DNA of 64,000 bases from positions 1,188,001 through 1,252,000 of the forward strand of contig BJKQ01000009.1 in assembly GCA_006538405.1 (NCBI GenBank), in the 5' to 3' direction. The position numbers and the translations under genes were made by a program. Numbering within the stretch: the first letter of the stretch is position 1; each line of letters begins with the position of its first letter. The stretch is from Hansfordia pulvinata (Eukaryota > Ascomycota > Sordariomycetes > Xylariales). The notes under the pieces were generated by a model. The model worked only from the letters and a program-made list of their open reading frames with translations. It did no database searches and was not told the DNA's origin. Below, piece by piece: positions 31,112 to 41,296 of this stretch.

Positions 31112-33446
31112 GTTGGGCCTTGTGTCCACACGGCCTTGCGTGGAAAGGATTCCCCTAGATTTGGTGTTTTTCAGGGGGTGACGGCGCCGGTCTCGTCCAG
31201 CAGCGACGCGACAAAGCCAGGCTCCTTGTGCGGTGAGAGCTGGCAAGGTGGGTATCGTGTCTGGACGTGAGTGACCGGTAAAGGGTTTTGCGTGGAAAAT
31301 CGACGAGATCAGCTTGCCTCTTATATACACGCATTACCTTATACAGGGACCACCCTACTCGTACATATATATAAGAAAAGGCCGTACAGATTACCTAATG
31401 CAGGCCCAGCCCAGCCCAGCCATACAAGACCACGCCAAGGGCCAGACACTTCCATGAGACCACCATGCCTGGAGGAGGTGACGGGCAGGACATCAGTCGG
31501 GTGGTTTGGTGGCCTCTGGCCTGGTTCAGCGGCAGGACGGCGAAAAGCAGGGCATCATTAGGCGTCATACGGGGGGACTGGCCAATGCCGCATAGGCGTT
31601 AGTTGGCAATGCATAGAGGATGATGTGAGACGAGCGATGACCATGAGGGCGGCGCAGGGGCGCAATGATAGGCAACGATCCAGCACGCCGGTTAGTCATG
31701 GTGATTTCGCTTCCCCCACTTCTGCAGAGTATTAGCCGAGAGGCCGAGTCTTTGCCATTGAACCTGTGCCGTCTCATCCCGGGGGCATACGTAGGTAGGT
31801 GGTGATGTTGATCTCGGCGCGCCGGCGCGGGCGGGCTGCGAGCGAGCCAGTCGGGCGCACGTGTAAGTGAAGTGGGAAGCAGGAAAGTGAGGCCAAACCA
31901 GCGAGGCGGCGCGGATGACTTCATCGCGGGGCCAGGCGGTGGAACTCGGACACACGCCGATCATTCAACGTCTGCACCCCCCCAAGAAGAAGAAGGAGAG
32001 GGAGAAAAAAAAAGGTCAGGTACAGGTAGTCACACCCAGCTAGCAGCGGCATCGTGAAGAGGTGACTTGGTCGGGTAATGAGGCCCAGGTAGGAGGCAGT
32101 TCCAATTACCGGTATGGATGACTACGAGTATTCCCACCGTCCCCACCACCTGAGCCATGTTGCCTGCCTGCCTGCTTGTCTGTCTACCTTACATAGTACC
32201 TAGGTATTCTGGCAAGTTGACGAGTTAGGTATCTCCGCGTGCAACATGTACGAGGACCACGATCGAGGAGGTAGGAGGCATCGTCTGGGTTCGATTGGGT
32301 ATGCCATTACCCCGTCGGCAGTGACTCATCAACCCTACCCAGCGACTCACCCAGTCTTACTCGTATGAGAGGCAGTAGTGGTACCTGGTTGTTTTCGACC
32401 AATGCTGTATTATCATCTCATTCACTCTTCTTGGTCTTCTCCTCAAGATAATACCCAATACCTAACCCACCCAACCTTGCATCTCCGACCACCCCCGCTC
32501 CGGCAGTCTGAGAAAGCCCCCTCATTCCCATCGATGCAGCAACACCAGACCGGTTCTTCTCGGGTCCCTTTTCTTTCCGTCGGCTGGCACTCTCGTCGCT
32601 CCTGCGTGATTCGTCGCCGATTCCGTCTACCTAAGGGGTGTCTAGGCATCTTTCCCCCTTTATTCCCACGCGATCCCTCTTCTTCCCACCCCCACTCAAG
32701 CACAGCCCCCGCTTGCGCTGACCAGGTCGCACCGCGTTGCGGCTGGGCTGAGAGGCAGCCAACAAACACCCGCCTGCCCGTACCTCTCTCCCTGCTGGTG
32801 TACTCGCATTTCCATCCCTGCGAAACGATACACAACGCGCAGCGCAGTGCGCCGTCGTCGCCCCGCCAATGCCCCTTGTACGTCACATGCTCCCCCCGCC
32901 TGCAGCGCTTCAGTCCGTTCCCGACAGAGTAACAACATTGGTTCTTGAAAAATAGAAAATCCTCATCGTCCTCGTCTTCACCGAACGACACAGCGGCACT
33001 CTCACCCGCTCAGGTCGCCGAGGACAGCTTTCTGCTGGCAGCAATCACAAGGCGTTGGCCTTCCAGAATGTGAAAAGCACTCAGCAGAATTCAAGTCGTC
33101 CCAATCGTAAATCATCGCTACTTGTAGTGTACCCAAGCTCCCTAAACTCCCTCTGCCCGCGTCCCAAGTCTCATCCCGCCCATCATACACTGCCCGTGTC
33201 CCGCCACCCACAAATCATATCGCCAGAACTCCGCGACCCCGCAAAGATATATAGACCGCTTTCCCTACACTGAAATTCGAAACCCGCAAAGAATAGAAGG
33301 GGAAGAGAGCGAAATAGAATGAACACTGAGTCAAGGCCGCAATAGGCTTGGACGTCATGATACACATGGAACGGTTCCCGCGATTTGTCGAGTACAGCAT
33401 CGAGGTGCACAGCTTGCCGAGGCGCACACGCGCATGGAAGCAAACC
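31112..33446. other. Intergenic spacer (2.3 kb)
   Basis: No coding sequence is supported. It holds the upstream region of the Bcs1-type gene and the 3' end of the Gln-rich gene. Dispersed-word copies occur at 31355-31364 (CTACTCGTAC), 32124-32131 and 32357-32365. CCTGCCTGCCTGC and TACCTAGGTA runs lie near 32161-32210. Confidence 0.5.
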
Positions 33447-33582
33447 TCACGATACGATCCGGCTCGGCGGCACGGCCGAAGTCCGCCGCACGTTGGATGT
33501 CGCAATAGGCACGCCGTTCCATGTGGGACCGGCCGGCGCTGCCCGCACCGGCGCTGCGCCGCCCCCATAGCCGCCCATGGCC

Positions 33583-33614
<32 letters not shown>

Positions 33615-34172
33615 GCGAAGCTGCTGTTGACGGAGCATGTACATCTGCTCTTGCTGTCGTTGCTGCTGCTGCTGCGCAATGTGCGGGTGCACGGGGTCGC
33701 CCGCTACCAGACCCGCGCTGCTACCGCCGCTCATCACGGGAGTGCCTTGCGGGCGGACGGAGCCCGCGGCAGCGCTACCACCGCTCGAGTGCCGCTTCTT
33801 GTGCTTCTTATGCCGGTACTGCGCAAAGGGGCCCGCCAGCATGTGCGCGGCGAAGCGGACGCGGTCGCTGGCCTCGCGGTCCACGTGCCGCGTCACCCCG
33901 CCGCTGGGGCCGTAGTAAGGGTCGTCGCGCCATACGAAAGAGACACAGTCGGTGCTGGACCACACAGAGCTCAGCGAGTCCGTGTCGCCGCCGCCAGAAG
34001 CCTGGTGCACAACAACGCCGGGGCGGGCTCTCCTTGCGTGGTGGCTCTCGCCAGAAGAGGATGAGGAGCTGGTGCCATCGCTCGACTCGTCGTCATCGTC
34101 GTATTCGTCGTAGACGGGTGCCTGCTGGGCGGTAGGATAGGCACGCGGCTGGGGGGGGCTCATGGTGCTCAT
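33447..34172 (-). CDS. Gln-rich protein of unknown function
   Basis: Single exon, 241 residues from the ATG at 34172 (MSTMSPPQPRAYPTAQQAPV). The frame is open further upstream, but this ATG begins the first stretch that reads like protein. Parts in order: an Asp/Glu/Ser-rich segment (YDEYDDDDESSD then a Ser run), a more ordered centre (SLSSVWSSTDCVSFVWRDDPYYGP, then ASDRVRFAAHMLAGPFAQYR), a basic patch (HKKHKKRH) that could act as a nuclear signal, and polyglutamine runs of up to 11 before a Gly/Ala/Pro tail. The Gln runs are coded by a CAG/CAA mix. I do not recognise the family. The compact Trp/Phe-rich centre, not the repeats, is the part to use for homology. A (CAG)23 tract lies 281 bases upstream on the same strand. 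Confidence 0.6.
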
Positions 34173-34450
34173 TGTGAAGAAAGGTCTCGAACTGGATTTC
34201 CTCTCCTTCTCGTGGTTTGGAGTACCGAGGGCAGCCGTCTCGAATGGGCCTTCGAGATGATGTGTCAAGGGATTGGAGTAATCACGATGTGAATTGGATA
34301 GTGGGAGTCGCGACGTAAACGATTTGCTCTGTTGTCGGTGGGTGTGAGCGAGGAGGAGCATGTCTGTCTGCTTATGTATTCAGCTGACCTACTCCAACTC
34401 GCTCTCTGCACTGCTGGCGGCTTGAGGCTCGCCTGGACCAGAGTGGTGAG

Positions 34451-34452
<2 letters not shown>

Positions 34453-34521
<69 letters not shown>
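34453..34521. repeat. Perfect (CTG)23 trinucleotide repeat
   Basis: Twenty-three uninterrupted CTG units on the + strand, so (CAG)23 on the strand of the Gln-rich gene that starts at 34172. All three frames through it are open over a short range, so the polyglutamine, polyserine and polyalanine readings are not evidence for a protein. Confidence 0.95.
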
Positions 34522-34522
<1 letters not shown>

Positions 34523-37500
34523 GAATGTTGCCTGCTACGGCGACGGGGCCGAGGCGGGACTCGTTCTGCATACAGCCTGCATGGGATAACAGGCCTCAAG
34601 GCTGCCTTCCCGCGCGGGGCGCCGCAGCGAACCGCCCGCAGGGGTCCCGTCCGCAAACGAACATGACGGCGACCCTGCGAGCTGGGCTGAGCCTGCCCGT
34701 CATCCAAGCCGGGCGCAGCATTTGCGGCAAGCAGGCAAGCAGTCAGCCCCCAACATCGGGCCCGGGAGGGCGTTGAGCCCCAGGCCGCCTGGGACAACGA
34801 ATAGAACAAAGAGCTGCAAACTGACTCCTCCGGATCATCCCAGGTATCGGTGTGCAACTGCGTCGATGCATGCGGTGCACCGTTCCCGAGCTCCTCCGGC
34901 GAGGGCATTGGACTGGGCTTGTCGCCCGGGTGTGCGTGGTGGCGTCTTGTGCTTCTTGGTGTGTGCGGTCGGGCGGGGGGGTTGCATGCCCGCTTCACGA
35001 CGCTGTTGGCCAATCTCGTGAGATCTCCCGGAGAAGCCCATGCGCTGGCCGCCCAGCAGTCAGCCCAGCTCATAGCCCCCCCATCATGTTACGCTCGGCT
35101 TGTGTCGTGACTCACCTGCCGCCGGACTCGACGAGAACTCGTATCACTGGCCGGCCGAGATCTCTGGTCCCCACATACAGCTGTGGCCTCAATCGAGGGC
35201 CGCTCGGCGCGGCGGCCTGTCATTGGCGACATGGTTGTCAGCGAGAGGCCGTGGCGTTGCCCGGCTTGGGAGCGCAGGCTGCACACCTGTCCAGCTGGAC
35301 CCCCTCACCGAGATCAGCGCGTCAGAGGGCGCCCTTCCGCCATCTTATTAGGCATCCACAAGGCAGGCAGTGGGCCCCGTTGCTTACCTGCAAGAATTGA
35401 GCCGCATGTTGGATGATAAGGAGCGTTCAATTGAAGCTGCATGCGGGCGCTGCCTGCCACAAGATGCCGACGCCCTGCCTTTTTGGATTACTGCTGAGGA
35501 TACTGAGTGTGCTGCATCGTGGGGATTGTCGTCAGCCGGTGGCGCGTTCTGATAACTCGTTCAATAATCTTTCGGTGCTCGCGGCCATGGGCAGGTCTCG
35601 GCCGTGTCTATTTTATTGTCTTCGAAGGTTATTGTGTAGGGGCAAAATGTGGTGGAATGGACGACAGTGTCTGTTGTGATCTAAAGCAATTGGCATGACG
35701 TTTATAGGTACCAGTGGATGATAATAAGGTCGGCGCCTGGACAGGAACAGTACCTCATAAAGTGCCTACGTACCTGATACCTACCTACCTATGTAAGGTA
35801 CGTGCTGACCATCTCTGGCCCTACCTACATGTACCTGATGCAATGTGCTCGCAGTCGCAGTGCAGGAAGGAGCGACCCAGATGCTGAGGCTGGCCCTCGC
35901 CCTGTCAGGCAGTTGCGAGTTGGAAGGACTTCAGTAAGGTAATCGCTGTGGAGGCAGTAGGCTTAGCTGCCGGCATGGCAGAGAGCATCTGAACAGGCGA
36001 GTCTGCCATGCAGGGAGGGTAAGACGGGAAGCATGGTGGAGGAAAGCCACCTAGAGCAGTCGATTGCCGTGGCTGCTGTCTTCGGACTCTGACAGCAGGG
36101 TCCTCTAACCAAATTGCTCTTGGCAGCATTTGCCTCGAAAGCTCGACACCCAAAACGAGCTGGTGATGACGAAGCCTCCTTCCCGCAACCCGAGCTGACT
36201 GTTGCACTGTAGGAGTTGGTGCCGGAGTTCCAGTCGAAGCTTGTATCTCCCAGCACCGAGTCGGCTAGAATTATTATAAACAGAGGAACACTTCACTCGT
36301 TGGTAAAGCTTTCAGAAAGTCGGTAGCAGCTGAGTTCCTACAGGCAGAAGCCTTTCAGGCGTCAGCTGCGTCAGATTTGGTTAAGTGACAAGTCGACCAG
36401 TCCGAGCTCGGGCTTCAAGCGTGGACGAGTCCAGCACGCGGCAGGCGATGCTCACTTGGCTCCTTATATCTACTCTCCACTTAATACTCACTTTAACACT
36501 GCTTGCGCGCCCTAGCTTCTCGGTACTTTCACACCTTTCTAATAATGGCAATATTTCTATAACTGGCGATGGGTTCACGACGGGCCCCTCGAGCTTCGAC
36601 ATACGACGGCAAAGTCGGCACGGGGACACGGCCCGGGCGTTTAACTTTAGTTAAGGCCGGGACTGTCTGAATTATCCACCGCCATTAAACGTAATGGGTT
36701 GTGCCGCTGGGTGACCCAGCCTTCCGTGGGCCGGGTTCCGGCTTGATGACCATCCTCAGCCAAACGCTGAATCAAGTGCAACATGATCAGTGGCCGCTGA
36801 ACGTACGCAGGCCACGTAAAGCATCGACGCCGTGCAAAGTTTCAAGCTACTCGTAATTCAACTTAAGGCTACAATATCCTAGCGTAAACGAAAAAGCATT
36901 AACTGCAATAGTGAGGCATTTTCAACCAGAACACAGGTAAGTTAGATAAAGGCTTCCCTCGCAGCCGTTCATGTCTTGTGTGCACCGCGAATCCTTGGCA
37001 TCTCCGCGGTGCTCGTGTGTTCCAGGGTAGGAGTGGCTATTTCAGGTCACCGCCCGAGCGGTCTGTATAAGTTAGATGGCGAGCAAGGCGCTGCAGTGGC
37101 CGGCTGTTCCTGGGACGGGGATGCAAGTCACTTGTGGATCAGTTGCCTCTGCCCACACGTGCCACAGACGCTCTGCATGTCGAAATGATGTAGATCATGT
37201 TCGGCAGTGTGGGCCTGGGTACGAGTTCACGAGTTGTATCGTCAGCCATGTGCGGGTTGCCGATCAGACGCACGCCTGCGTGGGCGACACAGTGGCTGCT
37301 GTTATGTGCATTCTATTGGGAGGGCATTGGTGCGGCATTGAACTTCTACCTTCGTGGTCTATCTCCGGAAGAGCTTGGTGGACGACAATAACTTAGAGAC
37401 GCGCGGATGGCCCTGCGAGTGAGATGGTTGTGACCATGTGGCGCACCCGCACACGACGGCATCGTCGAAGCACAAGCTCCAAGCAAATTCAAGGGCCGTC

Positions 37501-37707
37501 AAGAATGCCACGGCATTGTACGCAGTACCAGAGAACCAATGCACGGGTGCAAAGTTGCTATGATGTCGAACCTGCTGGCTGGACGCGCGTTGCGGTGGAT
37601 GGAAGGTCGGGAGGAATTGATATTACATCATTGGCAATGAAGACCTAGACGTGGTGGACTCGCCCCGCCCTCTGGACAATGGGCCATTGGCAGCGGTCAT
37701 ATGGGTG

Positions 37708-37725
37708 AGTACTCGTACGAGTACT
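37708..37725. repeat. Dispersed GTAC palindrome, best copy (18 bp)
   Basis: AGTACTCGTACGAGTACT is a perfect 18-bp palindrome. It is the longest copy of the word family scattered through the spacers and lies in the gene-free region before the helicase gene. Confidence 0.95.
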
Positions 37726-38389
37726 ATGTAGGCCACCCCGGATCCGCATACATGTGCCCAACGCAAAACCCGAGGATTTGCACCTACCTTTACAAGGACA
37801 ACCCTGAAATCGTTTCCGTAGGTAGGCTTCCTTGGCCAGATCAGATCGAGTGGCCGGCCAGAGAAGCAGTCGTTCCCGCGACGGCAGGATGGCTGTTGTG
37901 GCAGGCCATCAACGTCGAGACAGGACCTGAAGTAGGTATGCTGAGCAGAGGTGTCGGATAAGGACCAGTCGAGCGCGATCGGCGCAGCCGCTCGTCTTAG
38001 GGTGCCACGCATAGCAAGGTCAGTGTAACTCTCATCTCTCGTCCAGCCTGGATTATAAGGATGCAGGGACGAGTGGGATGACCAGAACCTGCAAGCCTCA
38101 CTCCACGCCGGCCGACCTGGCTTTCGGGATACTCGTACGCTCAGGGGCAATCTTCTGGCAACCAGCGGACAGAGATGTCAAGGTTCCGTGGATCCTGTTC
38201 TTTGGCCAGTATCAAGGGACCCAGGCACGCCAGGCTGTGCCTATCTACTCGCACTGGTAAGTCTGGCTCGTCTTAGTTAGTGGGGCATCTGGTGTGAACA
38301 AGCCGCAGTTCAGGGACGAAATGCTCCATGTTAGCCTCGCATTCTGTGCTGCCAAGCATGTGATGCCTGTTTATGGGCCTTTCCCTCGA

Positions 38390-38405
38390 GTACTCGTACG
38401 AGTAC
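38390..38405. repeat. Dispersed GTAC palindrome (16 bp)
   Basis: GTACTCGTACGAGTAC, a perfect 16-bp palindrome identical to the core of the copy 680 bases to the left. Confidence 0.95.
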
Positions 38406-39481
38406 CTAGTTTGATGAGTGAACAGGTCTGGTGCAGGCTGGAGGAAAGCATTATGGTCGCCCGCTCCAGTCTTCTGGCAGTATCGAGAGTCTCACGGGCG
38501 CAGGAGCAAGACTGGAGATGAGACAGGTCTTCGGATAACCTGTAGCATGCTTAATGAAGAGCCCAAGAAGATGACTAGGATAAGGACGCATAACATATGA
38601 ATGGATACTAAAACCTGTTGGGCCAGATGTATTAAGGCAAGTTCACAAGCATGCAATGATGTGTTCTCAAGCACTAATGTGCAAGGGGATAACTTCGCGT
38701 TTTGCGCCTTCAACTAAACCCTCGAATTCGGGAAGCCTTGCGAAAATCGCGCGGCGTGTTCTGAAGTTTAAGAGAACTTGACTGATCGAGCACATGAATA
38801 CTCGGTACCTAACTCGACAAACGCTCATACCGCCATTTGGTTTTCAATGAGGACAATATCCATGGCACTCATCACCTGCATGGTAGGGAGAATTGAGTAC
38901 TCATGTCAAGTCGGGTACGAGTAGTGCATCCAGGTCCCCATCACTGTACCGTGAGTGGGTTCTGCATACATTAGGTACACTCCAGGAATCTAGGTTCTCA
39001 ACGATTAATCCAGATACATGCGTCGCTACATGTATCTGAAGACAGCAAAGATTCGGGCGCAGAGAGATGTACCCTTAGTCGTTACCTATATCTGGCAAGT
39101 TCCTTATGCATCTTGAGTCATTCCGATAAATACTTCAATGACCCACTTACATGTAGGTACCTCCCAAGGTAAGGTACGCGCACCTGAGCGTAAGGACGGG
39201 TACGAGTAGCGCGACGATGAGATAAGACAGGGGCTATCGGCGCGTCCAACGTTAGGCAGGCGCAGGGTCCCAGCAGCCTCTTCCACACGCAGTTTCTGCT
39301 GTTGTGTCCCAGCCATCATCATCATCCACCAGTCACTCATTCGCCCATCGGAAAACGCCCTCTATTATCCGTAGGCGTGCAGTCATTCGTTTCGACGTCT
39401 TTCCTGCCCCTCACTTATTTGGTCTTTGTGCGAGCACCAAGTGCGACCCGAAACAAACATAGGTTGGAAGCAAAGACAAGA

Positions 39482-41296
39482 ATGAGATCTGTGGCTCCCA
39501 CCCTCCTGACCCGCCAGAACGCCTCTAGCCTGGTCGCACGCTTTTCTGCTTCATCCACCTCAGCCCGCCTGCACCTCACCCCTCTTCCTTACTCCCACAA
39601 CTACAGACTTCTCTCGACCTTGCCAACCTTTCCCACCATGCCGCCGCCTCCTCCCCCTCCTCACAAGCGCAGATGGAACCGCTCCCGTGGCGGCGCCGCT
39701 GCTGGCAACGGCAACAACGCCCGTGGCGCAAATGCTCCCTCGCCTGCCTCGCAACAGCCCAAGCGCCCCAGAGTCGAACCCGCCACCGAGTCGCCCTCCG
39801 GCCCCATCGACATCAGAGCCATGTACAGCACCTCCGCTGGCGGCGCTGAACCCAAGCGCTACGCCGAGATGGCGGGCACCCTGCATCCCGCTTTACTGCA
39901 GAGCCTCAACAAGATGGGCTTCGAGTTCATGTCTCCCGTCCAGCAGAAAGTCCTGACCGAACTGCCCCCCCGTGGCGACTGCATCGTCCAGGCCAAGACC
40001 GGCACCGGAAAGACCGTCGGCTTCCTCCTCCCCGCCATGCAGAACATCCTCGCCGGCGACGCACCGCCCAGGGGCAAGGTTGGCATTCTCGTCATCTGCC
40101 CCACCCGCGAACTGGCTCTGCAGATTGCCAAAGAAGCCAAGGACCTGGCTGCCTGCTTGCCGCGCAAGATGGAGTGCCACACTGCCTTCGGCGGTACTGC
40201 TCGCGCATCCAACCTGAACGCCTTCTTGCAAGGTGACCCCACGATTCTTGTCGCCACCCCCGGCCGCCTTGACGACATTCTGGGCGAGGAGCAAGTTCGC
40301 GAGCGCTTCACTCACGTCAAGACGGTGGTCCTCGACGAAGCCGACCAGATGCTCGATCAAGGCTTCGCGCCTGCCGTCAAGAAGATCCTGACCCGCATCG
40401 CGCCCAAAAGCATCGGCTGGCAGGGCATGTGCTTCTCCGCAACCATGAACAACGCCATCATGGATGTGGCCAAGTGCGTGCTGGCCCCTGGCTACACGAC
40501 TCTTTCCACGGTAGACCCCAACGAGGTCCCTACGCACGAGCGCGTGCCGCAGTTTGCCATCACCGTGCCCAGCGTCAACGACACCTTCGCTGCCCTCATG
40601 GCCCTCGTCGAGCAGGAGTACAACCAGAACCCCACCGACTTCAAGGCTATCGTCTTTGGAACTACGGCCAACGGTGTGGGTCTGCTCTACGACCTGTACA
40701 AGGTCGCGTTGCCCCAGTTCGCTCTGTACGAGCTGCACAGCCGCATGTCGCAGTCGGCCCGCACCAAGACGACGGCCGCCTTCAAGGACGCCAAGAGCGG
40801 CATCCTTGTGGCCTCGGACGTTGTTGGTCGCGGTATGGACTTTCCCAACGTCGGTCTGGTCATCCAGCTGGGCTTGCCGTCCAGCAATGACCAGTACGTC
40901 CACCGAGTGGGTCGGACGGCTCGCGCTGGTAAAGATGGCCGTGCCGTCATCATTCTTTCGGAGAAGGAGTCTTTCTTCCCCAAAGTCAACAAGGCCTTGC
41001 CCATTCAGCAGTACCCAGTGGATGTGGTTTCGCAGCTGCCCAAGCATGCCCCGACCATCAACAAGAGCTTCACCCGCGTGACCGACGAGACCAAGGCCAA
41101 GGCCTATCAGGCATTCCTGGGCTACAACAAGACGTTCCTCAACAAGCTGCGTCTCAGCCCGCCAGAGCTGGTCCAGATTGCCAATGGCTACGCGGCCACC
41201 ATGGGCTGCCGTGAGCCGCCGATGATAGACAAGCGCGTTGTTGGCAAGATGGGTCTCAAGGGTGTCGGCGGTCTGAACGTTGGCACTCTGCGATAA
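39482..41296 (+). CDS. MSS116: Mitochondrial DEAD-box RNA helicase, Mss116/CYT-19 type
   Basis: Single exon, 604 residues. The start at 39482 gives a mitochondrial presequence rich in Arg, Ser and Leu with no acidic residue in the first 50 positions. A basic, low-complexity linker follows (60-105). Helicase core in order: Q-motif region FMSPVQQKVL, Walker A AKTGTGKT (171-178), PTREL (207-211), TPGR (259-262), DEAD (285-288), SAT (319-321), then the second RecA lobe with VASDVVGRGMD and HRVGRTARAG. The C-terminal extension (YQAFLGYNKTFLNKL ... PPMIDKRVVGKMGLKGV) is the one shared by yeast Mss116 and Neurospora CYT-19, ATP-driven chaperones that help group I and II introns fold in mitochondria and aid other RNA steps. 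Filamentous fungi may have more than one member of this group, so strict orthology is open. Confidence 0.88.
   Translation: MRSVAPTLLTRQNASSLVARFSASSTSARLHLTPLPYSHNYRLLSTLPTFPTMPPPPPPPHKRRWNRSRGGAAAGNGNNARGANAPSPASQQPKRPRVEPATESPSGPIDIRAMYSTSAGGAEPKRYAEMAGTLHPALLQSLNKMGFEFMSPVQQKVLTELPPRGDCIVQAKTGTGKTVGFLLPAMQNILAGDAPPRGKVGILVICPTRELALQIAKEAKDLAACLPRKMECHTAFGGTARASNLNAFLQGDPTILVATPGRLDDILGEEQVRERFTHVKTVVLDEADQMLDQGFAPAVKKILTRIAPKSIGWQGMCFSATMNNAIMDVAKCVLAPGYTTLSTVDPNEVPTHERVPQFAITVPSVNDTFAALMALVEQEYNQNPTDFKAIVFGTTANGVGLLYDLYKVALPQFALYELHSRMSQSARTKTTAAFKDAKSGILVASDVVGRGMDFPNVGLVIQLGLPSSNDQYVHRVGRTARAGKDGRAVIILSEKESFFPKVNKALPIQQYPVDVVSQLPKHAPTINKSFTRVTDETKAKAYQAFLGYNKTFLNKLRLSPPELVQIANGYAATMGCREPPMIDKRVVGKMGLKGVGGLNVGTLR

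Larger units (their letters stand above)
34173..39481. other. Very long spacer (5.3 kb) with triplet repeat, palindromes and an A/T-rich island
   Basis: No supported gene on either strand. Contents: the (CTG)23/(CAG)23 tract at 34453-34521; TACCTACCTACC-type runs near 35765-35835; an A/T-richer island at about 36450-36960 that stands out from the GC-rich surroundings and may be a decayed transposon, though I can recognise no terminal repeats or coding motif; and the two best copies of the dispersed palindrome at 37708-37725 and 38390-38405, with partial copies at 38129-38138, 38914-38921 and 39199-39208. The last kilobase should be the promoter of the helicase gene. Confidence 0.5.

Noticed and set aside
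34372..35073. Minus-strand open frame of 233 codons with a 23-residue polyglutamine
   Set aside because: The frame exists because CTG/CAG repeats have no stops. The flanks are Arg/Pro-rich GC-type filler without any domain, and the same repeat is open as polySer and polyAla in other frames.
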